DNA of 64,000 nt from Lachnospiraceae bacterium (lineage in GTDB: Bacteria; Bacillota; Clostridia; Lachnospirales; Lachnospiraceae). The notes beneath the pieces were generated by a model, which searched no databases, was not told the origin of the DNA, and saw nothing but the letters and a program-made list of their open reading frames with translations. The DNA is taken from positions 186,001-250,000 of the forward strand of contig JAQUVX010000001.1 of assembly GCA_028693165.1 (NCBI GenBank), written 5' to 3'. Of the stretch, positions 33,917 to 43,542 are shown one piece after another (the first letter of the stretch is position 1; each line of letters begins with the position of its first letter). The position numbers and the translations under genes are program-made.

Positions 33917-35577
33917 TCGGTTGCCATCTTGTTCCGCGTCCGGTACAAAACCATCGTCTCATACGGTTTTAACGCTGTAACCTCCGCGCTTCCCTCTGTG
34001 TTTCCATAATTTCCCGCCAGATATGCGTATCCGGAAATGTCCAGGGCTTCCGGAAGCGTCACCTTTCTGTCCCGAAAATTATTCAGCACCAGCAGTGTTT
34101 CCTCCTCCGTTTCCCGCTGATAACAAAACGTTTCCTCCTGCTCTTCAAACAAAAATCCCACAGTTCCCTCCGCGATCACCGGATACTGCTTGCGCAGTGA
34201 AATTAACTTCTTATAATAATTCAGAATGGAATCGGCATCCGCGCGCTCTGCCTCTGCATTGATCGAACTGTGATTGTCCGGGATCGAGATCCATGGCTTC
34301 CGGTTTGAAAATCCAGCGTAATCTTCTGCATTCCACTGCATCGGAGTCCTGCCATTGTCTCTGGACCTGGCTCCCAGAATCTGAAGCGCCTCCGCCTCCG
34401 TCTTCCCTTCCGCGAGCAGAATCTTATAGTAATTGATACTCTCCACATCCCGGTACTCACCGATGGTCTGATAGCCCGGATTGGTCATGCCAAGTTCTTC
34501 TCCCTGATAGATATACGGCGTTCCACGCAGCATATGAAAGGCCGTTCCCAGCATCTTGGCCGACTCCTTCCAGTATCTGTGCTCATCTCCCAGCCTTGAG
34601 ACGATTCGCGGCTGGTCATGGTTGCACCAGAACAGGGCATTCCAGCCATTCTGCTCCTGCATCCCAAGCTGCCATTCGGACAAGAGGCGTTTCAGCTGCC
34701 GGTAATCCGGCGCCTTCAGCTCCCATTTCTTTCCGTCCTTATAATCCACCTTCAAATGATGAAAGCTGAAAACCATGGACAGCTCCCGTTCTGCCGGATT
34801 GGAATAGCGGACACAGTGATTCAGCGTGGTGGAGGACATCTCGCCCACGGTAATCATGTCCTGGATTCCCGTATCGTGAACCAGTTCCTTCAAATATTCA
34901 TGGATGTGGGGACCATCGGTATAGAACCGGCGTCCATCTCCCGTCCGGTCTGATTCAAACTGTTCCGGCTTGGAGATCAGATTGATCACATCGAAGCGAA
35001 ATCCCCGAATTCCCTTCTGCTTCCAGAACCGGATCACATTCTTAAGTTCTTCCCGAACCCTGGGGTTCTCCCAGTTGAGATCCGCCTGCGTCACATCGAA
35101 CAGGTGAAGATACCATTTTTTCAAATGCGGCACGTACTCCCATGCACTTCCGCCAAACTTGGACTCCCAGTTGGTCGGCGGCGTATCGGGCGCGCCATCC
35201 TTGAATATATAGTAATCCAGATACTCCGGGTCTCCGGCCAGCGCCTTCTGAAACCATGCATGCTCCGTGGAGGTGTGGTTAAAGACCATGTCAAACATCA
35301 GCCCCATCCCGCGCTGATCTGCCTGCGCGATCAGCTCCTCCACATCCTCCATGGTTCCAAAGACCGGATCAATCGCCAGATAATCCGAGATATCGTATCC
35401 GTTGTCACGGAGCGGGGATTTGAAAAACGGGGTCAGCCACAGATCGTCCACGCCAAGCTCCTTTAAGTAATCCAGTCGGCTGCACACGCCGCGCAGGTCT
35501 CCCAGTCCGTCTCCGTTTGCATCCATAAATGATTTCGTGTAAATTTGATAAATCACATGATTTTTAAAGGTTCCCAT
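33913..35577 (-). CDS. treC: Trehalose-6-phosphate hydrolase, GH13
   Basis: 554 residues of the GH13 oligo-1,6-glucosidase/TreC subfamily. Conserved regions: DMVFNHTS, GFRFDVINLI with the nucleophile Asp, TVGEMSS with the acid/base Glu, and FWCNHDQPR. It splits trehalose 6-phosphate into glucose and glucose 6-phosphate. ATG 35577 has AGGAGA upstream and gives the standard N-terminus (FKNHVIYQIYTKSF); the longer frame would overlap the PTS gene. The trehalose assignment rests on the adjacent EIIBCA and GntR genes. Confidence 0.9.
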   Translation of the reverse strand: MGTFKNHVIYQIYTKSFMDANGDGLGDLRGVCSRLDYLKELGVDDLWLTPFFKSPLRDNGYDISDYLAIDPVFGTMEDVEELIAQADQRGMGLMFDMVFNHTSTEHAWFQKALAGDPEYLDYYIFKDGAPDTPPTNWESKFGGSAWEYVPHLKKWYLHLFDVTQADLNWENPRVREELKNVIRFWKQKGIRGFRFDVINLISKPEQFESDRTGDGRRFYTDGPHIHEYLKELVHDTGIQDMITVGEMSSTTLNHCVRYSNPAERELSMVFSFHHLKVDYKDGKKWELKAPDYRQLKRLLSEWQLGMQEQNGWNALFWCNHDQPRIVSRLGDEHRYWKESAKMLGTAFHMLRGTPYIYQGEELGMTNPGYQTIGEYRDVESINYYKILLAEGKTEAEALQILGARSRDNGRTPMQWNAEDYAGFSNRKPWISIPDNHSSINAEAERADADSILNYYKKLISLRKQYPVIAEGTVGFLFEEQEETFCYQRETEEETLLVLNNFRDRKVTLPEALDISGYAYLAGNYGNTEGSAEVTALKPYETMVLYRTRNKMATD

Positions 35578-35590
35578 CTTTTCCGCTCTC

Positions 35591-37528
35591 CTATTCCCCT
35601 TTTGCGATGACATCGTTTCCGCCGCAAACCTGTCTGCCCTGTACAAATTCCAGTGCTGTCGCCTGACCCATACCCGTGACGATCATCATGGTCACCGCAG
35701 GATAACCGGCTGCATGAATTTTGTCCAGATCGAACCGAATCAACGGATCTCCCGCCTTCACGCGATCTCCCATATGTACCACCGATTCAAATCCGTCCCC
35801 GTTCATCTTGACCGTATCCAGACCGATGTGAAGCAATACTTCCATGCCGTTATCCAGCGTCAGCCCGCAGGCATGACCGCTGTCCTCCATGACGACACTG
35901 ACGGTTCCGTCTGCCGGTGCGGTCAAAGTCCCGCTCTCCGGCTCAATGGCGATGCCGTCTCCCAGCGCCTTGCTGGAAAAGACCTGATCCGGAACCTCCT
36001 CGATCGCGACGGTTTTGCCGGATACAAAGGCAAGCAATTCGGTGGAGGTGTGATGGGATGCCGATGCCTGGGAAGTCTGAGGTGCCTGTGAAGCCTGGGA
36101 CATCTGCGCATTCTGCTCGCCCAGTTTCTTCTTTCCGATCGTTACAACCAGGAGAAATGGTACAACAATCGTCTCCACCATCGCCACGGCAAACATACCC
36201 ATGGAATTTGGCTGAATCGACAGGATACCGGGGATGCCGCCCACGCCGATTGCATTTGCCACAACCCCGGAGCCCACGGAGATGACGGCCGCTATCGCAG
36301 AACCTGTCATACCGCAGAAAAATGGAAATCCGCTTTTTAAATTCACACCGAAGATCGCCGGTTCTGTCACTCCAAGATAACAGGAAATGCAGGCCGGGAT
36401 AGAAATTTCTTTCGCTTTCGCATCATTTTTCTGAAGGAAAATCATACCCAGTACCGCGGAGCCCTGTGCGATGTTGGAAAGAGCGATCATCGGCCAGAGT
36501 GTCGTCCCGCCAAAGTCTGCGATCAGCTGCAGATCGATGGCATTACTCATATGATGGAGTCCGGTGATGACAAGCGGCGCATAAAAGAAGCCAAATACTG
36601 CGGCAAATACCACTTTCAGGCTGCTGTTCAGTCCTGCATTGACCAGATTGGAAACGATCGCTCCCAGCTTCCAGCCAATCGGCCCCAGAATTCCGTGTGC
36701 AATTGCCACCGCAAGAATCAGTGAGCAGAACGGAACCACAATCATGGAGATCACCGGAGGGCAGATCTTTCGGAAGAACCGCTCCAGAAATACCAGCGTG
36801 AATCCTGCTAAAACAGCCGGGAGTACCTGTGCCTGATAGCCGATCATGTTCACCTGGAACAGTCCAAAATTCCAAAATGGAATATCCGCCGCTGCTGTAG
36901 TTGCCACCGCATAGGCATTCAAAAGCTGCGGGGACACCAAGGTGATTCCCAGCACAATACCGAGGACCTGCGTCGTTCCCATCTTTTTCGTGATGGACCA
37001 GACGATGGCAACCGGCAGGAAATGGAAGATGGCTTCGCCGATCAGCCACAGGAAGCTGTACATACCGCTCCAAAAGACGGACAGCTCAACCAGGGTTTTC
37101 GTTCCGCCCTCAAACAACGCAACCTCGCCGATCACATTGCGAAAGCCGAGAATCAGACCGCCGACGATGATGGCCGGAATCAGCGGAGAAAAGATCTCCG
37201 CCAGATTCGCCATGGTGCGCTGAAGCAGGCTCTGATTCTGTTTGGCCGCAGCCTTGACCGCGTCCTTGGATACCCCTTCGATTCCAGCCACCGCAACAAA
37301 ATCATTATAATAGGTACTGACTTCATTTCCGATGATGACCTGAAACTGCCCCGCCTGAGTAAAGGTTCCCTTGGTGGACGGAAGCGCCTCGATCGCCTGC
37401 ACATCCGCTTTCGCCGGATCTTGCAGAACGAAGCGCATTCTGGTTACACAGTGCGACACTGCAGCGATGTTTTCTTTTCCCCCAACCAGCCGCAAAAGCT
37501 TCTCACTTTCTTCTCTGAATCTTCCCAT
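35591..37528 (-). CDS. treP: Trehalose-type PTS transporter, fused EIIBCA
   Basis: 645 residues: EIIB (about 1-85; phosphocysteine in AVSHCVTRMRF), EIIC with about ten membrane segments (about 105-460), a low-complexity Q/S/A linker (about 465-490) and a Crr-like EIIA domain (about 495-640; active His in LLHIGLDTVKMNG). Glucose-superfamily PTS; trehalose specificity is inferred from treC and treR on either side. ATG 37528 has AGGAGG six bases upstream. Having its own EIIA makes it independent of a separate Crr protein. Confidence 0.9.
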   Translation of the reverse strand: MGRFREESEKLLRLVGGKENIAAVSHCVTRMRFVLQDPAKADVQAIEALPSTKGTFTQAGQFQVIIGNEVSTYYNDFVAVAGIEGVSKDAVKAAAKQNQSLLQRTMANLAEIFSPLIPAIIVGGLILGFRNVIGEVALFEGGTKTLVELSVFWSGMYSFLWLIGEAIFHFLPVAIVWSITKKMGTTQVLGIVLGITLVSPQLLNAYAVATTAAADIPFWNFGLFQVNMIGYQAQVLPAVLAGFTLVFLERFFRKICPPVISMIVVPFCSLILAVAIAHGILGPIGWKLGAIVSNLVNAGLNSSLKVVFAAVFGFFYAPLVITGLHHMSNAIDLQLIADFGGTTLWPMIALSNIAQGSAVLGMIFLQKNDAKAKEISIPACISCYLGVTEPAIFGVNLKSGFPFFCGMTGSAIAAVISVGSGVVANAIGVGGIPGILSIQPNSMGMFAVAMVETIVVPFLLVVTIGKKKLGEQNAQMSQASQAPQTSQASASHHTSTELLAFVSGKTVAIEEVPDQVFSSKALGDGIAIEPESGTLTAPADGTVSVVMEDSGHACGLTLDNGMEVLLHIGLDTVKMNGDGFESVVHMGDRVKAGDPLIRFDLDKIHAAGYPAVTMMIVTGMGQATALEFVQGRQVCGGNDVIAKGE

Positions 37529-37549
37529 CTCATACCTCCTGATTTCCAC

Positions 37550-37609
37550 CTTGTTTAAACATGTCGTTCCTTATGTGTCGATTATATCTTGTTTAAACAA
37601 GTTTGTCAA
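37550..37609 (-). promoter_or_regulatory. tre promoter with two TreR operators
   Basis: Minus strand consensus TTGACA (37604-37609), 17-nt spacer, TATAAT (37581-37586). A perfect 14-bp palindrome CTTGTTTAAACAAG (37588-37601) fills the spacer, and a second copy with two changes (37550-37563) lies about 20 bp downstream of the -10. Their centres are 38 bp apart. Binding by the GntR-type TreR would block RNA polymerase directly. Confidence 0.82.
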
Positions 37610-37652
37610 TAGCGTAATTTTAGAACTTTACGAAAAATTCCAACAGCGAAAA

Positions 37653-37685
37653 AATCCGATTACTCCATCTAAGAGTAATCGGATT
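37653..37685 (-). terminator. Intrinsic terminator of treR
   Basis: Perfect 13-bp stem AATCCGATTACTC / GAGTAATCGGATT with a 7-nt loop, followed on the minus strand by TTTTT, 4 nt after the treR stop codon. Confidence 0.9.
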
Positions 37686-37688
37686 CGG

Positions 37689-38414
37689 TCAAAGTTTCAC
37701 GCGCTGTGCCTGATCATAAAATACAAAACAATCCGGCCGGTGGCGTGACTGCGTATATTCAAACATAATTCCTTTTGCATTGTAAGTAATGCTGCTGACC
37801 ACCGCCAGACAATTATAATCGCCCAGCTCCAGATACTTGGAGTCGATCTCGTTGATCCGCTCCACGGTCATCTTACGCTTGGTCGTGACGATATTCTCCC
37901 CCAACACCTGCTCCATGTACTCATACACGGAAGCCTCGGCGATCTCCGGAGTCAGATCCTTCACGATCTCTTTGAGAAAATAATTGTGATCAATAATCAG
38001 CGCCTGCCCATCGATATAGCGAACTCGCTGGAGGTAATAAATCTCCGCCCCCACCGGAAATGTGGTGCGCCTGCTGATGCGCTCGTCGGCAATCAGTTCG
38101 GCAAAGCAGACCACCTTCGTCTCATACTGCTTCTTGTTTCGCGCCACGGCTTCTTTGAGACTTTCAATGCCGCTCAGCATAAATTCCGCCTGCTCATACG
38201 GCTGATAAATGATGCGCACACCCTTCCCGTGGATGCTCTGCACAAATCCCTCCTCCGCAAGCTGGCGGATCGCCCTGCGGACGGTATTCCGCGAACAGTC
38301 AAACTCCTCGACCAGCGTGTGTTCCGATGGAATCAGCGACTGATACTCGTACTCCCCGCCCTCAATCCGCTGTCTCAGTTTCTGATAGATCTTATCGTAA
38401 ATTGCTCCTGGCAT
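37689..38414 (-). CDS. treR: GntR-family trehalose operon repressor
   Basis: 241 residues: winged helix (residues 1-70; GAIYDKIYQKLRQRIEGGEY, CSRNTVRRAIRQLAEEGFV) and a UTRA effector domain. The size and domain order match TreR, which releases DNA when it binds trehalose 6-phosphate. The palindromic operators at 37550-37601 are the likely targets. AAGGGA lies upstream of the ATG. A further palindrome at 38438-38447 suggests autoregulation. Confidence 0.87.
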   Translation of the reverse strand: MPGAIYDKIYQKLRQRIEGGEYEYQSLIPSEHTLVEEFDCSRNTVRRAIRQLAEEGFVQSIHGKGVRIIYQPYEQAEFMLSGIESLKEAVARNKKQYETKVVCFAELIADERISRRTTFPVGAEIYYLQRVRYIDGQALIIDHNYFLKEIVKDLTPEIAEASVYEYMEQVLGENIVTTKRKMTVERINEIDSKYLELGDYNCLAVVSSITYNAKGIMFEYTQSRHRPDCFVFYDQAQRVKL

Positions 38415-38437
38415 AGTCCTTGTCCCTTTACTTGTTC

Positions 38438-38447
38438 ATACATGTAT
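38438..38447. promoter_or_regulatory. Palindrome upstream of treR
   Basis: ATACATGTAT, perfect 10-bp palindrome within TCATACATGTATACAG, 24 nt upstream of the treR start. Possible autoregulatory site; resemblance to the TTGTTTAAACAA operators is only partial. Confidence 0.35.
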
Positions 38448-38877
38448 ACAGGATAGCATAATTGCAGGGGAAATGCAAGGCAGGGGAATCGAAATCACTA
38501 TGTTCTTTGAACAGGACACGACCACCCAGCCAGTGATCTGCCTGTTCAGAACGTGGGGACAGCCATATCCTTTGGGCAATGAGACTGATTTTGCATGTCC
38601 GCTTTATCGTGGTACATTTCCGATCGACTTTATATCCTGCATTGGACAATTCAAGTCCAAATATCATTTGAATTGCCCGAACGATCCCCGAATTTTTGCT
38701 TTATGTTAACTGTTTGGATCATTTTCCAGGAAACGTGCCTCCTGCTGCACATGTTTTACGCATTTCCTGGATAATGAAAGCAAGATTAATGTAATCATTG
38801 TCCAATCGCCTGATTAAAATGTATTTCAACGCAGCTTGAAACACACATTCAGACACTGTTTGGATAACAACGAGCAG
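38448..38877. other. Intergenic stretch with repeats, no supportable gene
   Basis: Holds a 9-bp inverted repeat TCCAGGAAA (38725-38733) / TTTCCTGGA (38763-38771) with an inner GTGC/GCAC stem, and an 11-bp direct repeat ACTGTTTGGAT (38709-38719 and 38855-38865). Open frames of 78-79 codons on either strand lack ribosome sites and recognisable products. It may be a decayed element. Confidence 0.4.
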
Positions 38878-39414
38878 CTACCGCAATGGTAACCGCGCAA
38901 GATAATATCGTTCTATTTTATTTACACAACGGATCGCCAACCATGCACTGATCCCGCCAAGGACAATGCCGCCCAGAATATCCGTCGGATAATGCACATA
39001 CAGGTACAGTCTCGAAAAAGCAACCAGTGCCGCCAGCCCCAGTGCCGCGAACCGCATTCTGTCCTTCCGGAAAAGGAGCACAAAGGCCGCCGCAAAAGAA
39101 GAGGTCGTGTGACCGGACGGAAACGAATATTCTCCCGGCGGTGGGATCAAGAGGGAAATCTGAGAGACCTCAAAGGGACGCGGTCTCTCAAAAAGCGGTT
39201 TTAAGATCTGGTTACCGAGAATCATGCCCAGCAGTAATGCGGCCAGTACCATAATTCCTGTTTTTCGATACTGTCTGCTGGAGCAAAACGCCAGTCCCAA
39301 CACAATCCATATAAAACCGCCATCTCCCAATGCCGTGACAAACATCATGGTCTGATCTCCGATTTCCGATTGCAGATGCGTCTGAATCCAGCTAAGGATC
39401 ATTAATTCTTTCAT
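38878..39414 (-). CDS. PAP2-family membrane phosphatase
   Basis: 178 residues with about five membrane segments. The three acid-phosphatase motifs are intact: KPLFERPRP, PSGHTTS and SRLYLYVHYPTD. It likely dephosphorylates a lipid such as undecaprenyl diphosphate or phosphatidylglycerol phosphate. GAGG seven bases before the ATG. Stands alone between the tre and pentitol loci; apparently a housekeeping gene. Confidence 0.88.
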   Translation of the reverse strand: MKELMILSWIQTHLQSEIGDQTMMFVTALGDGGFIWIVLGLAFCSSRQYRKTGIMVLAALLLGMILGNQILKPLFERPRPFEVSQISLLIPPPGEYSFPSGHTTSSFAAAFVLLFRKDRMRFAALGLAALVAFSRLYLYVHYPTDILGGIVLGGISAWLAIRCVNKIERYYLARLPLR

Positions 39415-39533
39415 CGCGCAGCCTCACTTTCCGTTTCCATTCCTCTACATTCTATCAAATCATGTATGGCAATGATAGGGGAAGTCGAAATAAATTTGTC
39501 CCCTCATCCGGTTGACTGTTTTGCGTGTTATGA

Positions 39534-41534
39534 CTAATCACCGACGGAGATCATCAGCGTTTTCACGGTTTCCGCCACATTTTGGGCCGTAAATCCGAAT
39601 TTTTGAAACAAAAGTTCTGCGGGTGCCGAGGCTCCAAATCCGGGCATTGTCACATAAGCGCCGTCCAGACCTACATACTTACCCCAGCCAAAACCACTGA
39701 GTGCCTCAATCGCCACGCGCCTGCGAACAGACTTTGGCAGTACCTCTTCCCGGTACTCTGCACGTTGTTGTTCGAACACATCCATGGATGGCATACTGAC
39801 CACCCGCACATCAATTCCTTCTTTTTGAAGAAGCTCTGCTGCCTCAAGGGCAAGAGAAACCTCGGAACCGCTTGCCATCAGGATGGCATCCGGTATGGAT
39901 TTTTCAGCATCTTTCAGCACATAGCCGCCTTTCAGGGCCTCTTTCCCGGAGCCGGCAAGCTGTAAAAGCTCCTGTCTGCTAAGTACCAATGCCGTAGGCG
40001 CTGACGTGGCCGTCGCCGCATAATACCATGCTGCCGCTGTTTCTCGTGCATCTGCCGGACGGAATACATTGAAATTCGGCATCGCACGGAGCATCGCCAG
40101 CTGTTCGACCGGCTCATGGGTCGGACCATCCTCCCCGACCCCGATACTGTCATGGGTAAAGACATACGTCACCGGAAGCCCCATAAGAGCAGATAAGCGT
40201 GCCATTGGTTTTGTATAATCGCTGAACACAAAGAAGGTCGATACAAAGGGACGGAGGCCATGAAGCGCCAGACCATTGCCGATTGCGGCCATTGCCAGCT
40301 CCCTCACACCAAAATGCAGATTCCTTCCCGTATAATCTGTCTTTGAGAAATCCCCCTCACCACTCATGTAGGTCTTGGTCGATGGAGATAAATCAGCCGA
40401 TCCTCCGATCAGCCCCGGCATCACCGTTTTCAATCGGTTAATCATGATGCCGGACAGATTTCTGGTAGACTGAGGCTTCTCCTCACAGGACCAGAATGCC
40501 TCATCCTCATACAGCTTTTGGGCTATATCCCTGTCATGATATGCATTCCATTTCTGCAGCAGCTCCGGATATGCTTTCCCATATGCATCAAACAGCCGGT
40601 TCCATTGATCCTCTGCGGCTGTTCCCTGCATGGAAAGTTTCCTGTAATGTTCATAGATCTCCTCCGGAACAAAGAACGGCTCTTTCCATTCCCAGCCCAG
40701 TGTCTCCCTGAGCGCCGCCACATTGGCTTCCCCCAAAGGCTCCCCATGCGCACATGCCTGCCCCTGCTTGTTTGGGCAGCCATAGCCGATAACCGTCTTT
40801 ATGGTGATGAAGGACGGCCTTTCCTGATCGGCTCTGGCTTCCTCCAAGGCTTTCCCTATGGTCTGCAGATCATTGCCGTCTTCCACCGTAAGGATCTGGA
40901 AGCCAAAGGCCTCCATTCGCTGCTGCACATTCTCCGTAAACGCGATGTCTGTGCTTCCCTCTATGGAAATCCGGTTGGAATCATATAATACAATGAGCTT
41001 GGACAGCCCCAACGTGCCTGCCAGCGAGAATGCTTCGGAGGAAATGCCCTCCATCATGCAGCCATCCCCGCCCAAAACATAGGTGTAGTGATCCACAATC
41101 GGGAATTCTGGTCTGTTAAATACCGCTGACAAATGTGCTTCGGCCATCGCCATGCCGACTGCCATCCCCATCCCTGCGCCTAAAGGTCCCGTCGTTGCCT
41201 CTACTCCAACCGTATGTCCATACTCCGGATGTCCCGGTGTCCGGGAATCCAGCTGTCGAAAATGCGCCAGATCCTCTGCGGTAAGACCATAGCCAAACAG
41301 ATGAAGAAGGGCATACTCCAGAGCAGATCCATGTCCGCCGGATAAGATAAAACGATCCCTGTCCTCCCACACCGGATTCCCCGGATTATGCTTCATATGA
41401 TGGGCAAACAATTCATAGGCAACCGCTGCCGCGCCAAGGGGCAGCCCCGGGTGTCCGGAATTCGCCTTCTGCACGGTATCCGCAGCCAGAACCCGGATCG
41501 CACTGACCGATCTGATTTCCATGTCCTGTTTCAT
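39534..41534 (-). CDS. tkt: Transketolase, full-length
   Basis: 666 residues, the usual single-chain length. N-terminal NSGHPGLPLGAA, ThDP motif GDGCMMEGISSEAF...YDSNRISI, GEDGPTHEP, and the C-terminal domain ending GFGASAPAELLFQKFGFT. ATG 41534 has AGAGG upstream and follows the transaldolase stop by ten bases. In this operon it processes the ketose 5-phosphate formed by the FGGY kinase. It duplicates the activity of the two-subunit enzyme at 12976-14738. Confidence 0.95.
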   Translation of the reverse strand: MKQDMEIRSVSAIRVLAADTVQKANSGHPGLPLGAAAVAYELFAHHMKHNPGNPVWEDRDRFILSGGHGSALEYALLHLFGYGLTAEDLAHFRQLDSRTPGHPEYGHTVGVEATTGPLGAGMGMAVGMAMAEAHLSAVFNRPEFPIVDHYTYVLGGDGCMMEGISSEAFSLAGTLGLSKLIVLYDSNRISIEGSTDIAFTENVQQRMEAFGFQILTVEDGNDLQTIGKALEEARADQERPSFITIKTVIGYGCPNKQGQACAHGEPLGEANVAALRETLGWEWKEPFFVPEEIYEHYRKLSMQGTAAEDQWNRLFDAYGKAYPELLQKWNAYHDRDIAQKLYEDEAFWSCEEKPQSTRNLSGIMINRLKTVMPGLIGGSADLSPSTKTYMSGEGDFSKTDYTGRNLHFGVRELAMAAIGNGLALHGLRPFVSTFFVFSDYTKPMARLSALMGLPVTYVFTHDSIGVGEDGPTHEPVEQLAMLRAMPNFNVFRPADARETAAAWYYAATATSAPTALVLSRQELLQLAGSGKEALKGGYVLKDAEKSIPDAILMASGSEVSLALEAAELLQKEGIDVRVVSMPSMDVFEQQRAEYREEVLPKSVRRRVAIEALSGFGWGKYVGLDGAYVTMPGFGASAPAELLFQKFGFTAQNVAETVKTLMISVGD

Positions 41535-41544
41535 ATGATATCCT

Positions 41545-42198
41545 CTACTTTCCAAAGACTTTTTCATAATCAGCGCGGAATTTGGCAATTCCCTGATCCG
41601 TCAGCGGGTGTTTTGTCATCTGCTCAATCACAGAATACGGCACTGTGGCGATGTCTGCGCCGGCTCTGGCACAGTCAATCACATGGATCGGATTACGGAT
41701 GCTGGCCGCTATGATTTTCGTTTCAATATCATGTGTGCGGAAGATCTCCACGATCTCACAGATCAAATCGATGCCCGGCATGGAAATATCATCCAGACGT
41801 CCCAGAAATGGAGAAACATAGGCTGCACCGGCCCGCGCTGCAAGCAGTGCCTGCGCCGCCGAAAACACCAGCGTCACATTTGTCCGGATTCCCTCTTTAC
41901 CAAGCTGTTTTACCGCCTTCAGCCCCTCCATCGTCATGGGAATCTTTACTACCATATTCGGGTGAATCGCTGCAATCTCCCGCCCTTCCTTTACCATATC
42001 TTCCGCGCTGACGGTAGTTGCCTTGACCTCCCCACTGATCGGTCCATCCACGATGGATGCAATCGTTGCGATCACTTCCGCAAAATCAAGCCCTTCCCTT
42101 GCAATCAGGGATGGATTGGTTGTCACTCCACTGATGACCCCCAGATCATTCGCCTTCTTTATTTCTTCTACATTTGCTGTGTCAACAAAAAATCTCAT
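41545..42198 (-). CDS. Transaldolase, TalC/FSA-type (second copy)
   Basis: 217 residues, highly similar throughout to the protein at 14776-15432 ([53 protein letters not shown]). Glu and Phe again occupy the positions that distinguish transaldolase from fructose-6-phosphate aldolase. The ATG overlaps the transporter stop (ATGA) with GAGGGA upstream. Works with the following transketolase. Confidence 0.85.
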   Translation of the reverse strand: MRFFVDTANVEEIKKANDLGVISGVTTNPSLIAREGLDFAEVIATIASIVDGPISGEVKATTVSAEDMVKEGREIAAIHPNMVVKIPMTMEGLKAVKQLGKEGIRTNVTLVFSAAQALLAARAGAAYVSPFLGRLDDISMPGIDLICEIVEIFRTHDIETKIIAASIRNPIHVIDCARAGADIATVPYSVIEQMTKHPLTDQGIAKFRADYEKVFGK

Positions 42199-43529
42199 GC
42201 TTTTTCCCTCTTCTCTCTTCTCCTGGTCAGCTCCAGTCCCATTTCCTTGGTCTGCTGATCCAGGGTATAAAAACGACTTGTAAGCAAGATGCCCCCGCAT
42301 AAAATCAACGGAATCCAGATAAAGCTAAATTCAATATAGCCAAGTGTTTTGCCTGTCTGCACCGCATTCGCCACATAGCCTCCGCTCTTCAGCAGCAGCC
42401 CTACCACAGCACTGGCCAGCCCCATACTTGCTTTTACGGAAAAGCCCTGGAAGGCTGCAATCAGACCCGACACACTTTTATTCTTTTTATATTCCGAATA
42501 ATCAATCACATCCGGCTGCATGGCAAAGACCGTACCGAAAATCCCATAGATGCCAAGTCCTGTAATGATCAGACCTCCAAACAGACAGAGCATCGAGTTC
42601 TTTCCAACATAGATCATCAAATCACCTGCGATATAAATGAGTGTACTCAGGCACAACACTTTTTTCTTGGTAAATTTCTTTTCCAATGCCGGCAGCGCCA
42701 ACAGCATGGGCAGGCCAGACAAAATTCCCAGAAGTCCCACCAGCGTAAGCCACTGTGTCTTTTCCAGATTATAGGTAAAATAATAAATAACGGTTGTATT
42801 TCTGATAACATACAAGGCAAAATACAGGAAGTTCAGAGCGAATAAAACGTAACTCTGGTCTGTCAGTCCCTTCATATCTTCCCGCAGCGTGGTTTTCTCC
42901 CGTGTGATCGTCGAGGGAACCACTTCTTCCGTGCTCAAAAATGTCAGCACAAAAATCACCATTGCTGCGATTCCATAGATACTCATGGTAATCAGATAAC
43001 CTTTTGCTGTGTCTCCCTTTCCCAGATACGTTACAAGCGGTGCTGTAATCGTCATGACCACTGCTGTTCCAAGCATGGCGCAGATCATTCGGGTGGATAC
43101 CAGACAATTTCTCTCGTGTGGATCGGACGTCAACCTGGGTACAATGGTATTCAGTGGAATATTCACCACCGTATAAGCCGTGCATAACAGGCAGTAGGTT
43201 ACATAGGCCCATATGATTTTTCCCGTGCTTCCCAGATCTGGTATGTAAAAGGTCAGTATCGTCAGCACCGCAAACGGAACCGCCCCGATCAGGAAATAGG
43301 GTCTTCCCTGCCCCCATCTGGTATGTGTCCGGTCTACGATCACCCCCATGCCCGTGTCTGTCATAGCGTCAATGATCTTTGTTACAAGCATCAGTGTTCC
43401 GGCTACCGCAGCCGAGATGCCAAAAACATCTGTGTAAAATACCATCAAATAAGATGCCATCGTGCTGAACACCAGGTTACAGCCAAAATCCCCCATGCCG
43501 TAGCCGATTCGTTTTCCCCATTTGTTCAT
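42195..43529 (-). CDS. GPH-family (glycoside-pentoside-hexuronide) sugar/polyol:cation symporter
   Basis: 444 residues, about twelve membrane segments. The GPH signature is clear: [13 protein letters not shown] near the N-terminus, [20 protein letters not shown] after TM2 (written in parts DAMTDTGMG / [11 protein letters not shown]), and the late [15 protein letters not shown] block. It should import a pentitol, pentose or glycoside with sodium or protons. Fourteen bases separate it from the kinase gene; the 3' end overlaps the transaldolase gene. Confidence 0.88.
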   Translation of the reverse strand: MNKWGKRIGYGMGDFGCNLVFSTMASYLMVFYTDVFGISAAVAGTLMLVTKIIDAMTDTGMGVIVDRTHTRWGQGRPYFLIGAVPFAVLTILTFYIPDLGSTGKIIWAYVTYCLLCTAYTVVNIPLNTIVPRLTSDPHERNCLVSTRMICAMLGTAVVMTITAPLVTYLGKGDTAKGYLITMSIYGIAAMVIFVLTFLSTEEVVPSTITREKTTLREDMKGLTDQSYVLFALNFLYFALYVIRNTTVIYYFTYNLEKTQWLTLVGLLGILSGLPMLLALPALEKKFTKKKVLCLSTLIYIAGDLMIYVGKNSMLCLFGGLIITGLGIYGIFGTVFAMQPDVIDYSEYKKNKSVSGLIAAFQGFSVKASMGLASAVVGLLLKSGGYVANAVQTGKTLGYIEFSFIWIPLILCGGILLTSRFYTLDQQTKEMGLELTRRREKREKA

Positions 43530-43542
43530 ATACCCTCCCGCT

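Noticed and set aside
38428-38709. Overlapping open frames of 78-79 codons on both strands upstream of treR
   Set aside because: Neither has a ribosome site or a known motif; one overlaps the treR promoter region. A transposase remnant was considered but no signature residues were found.
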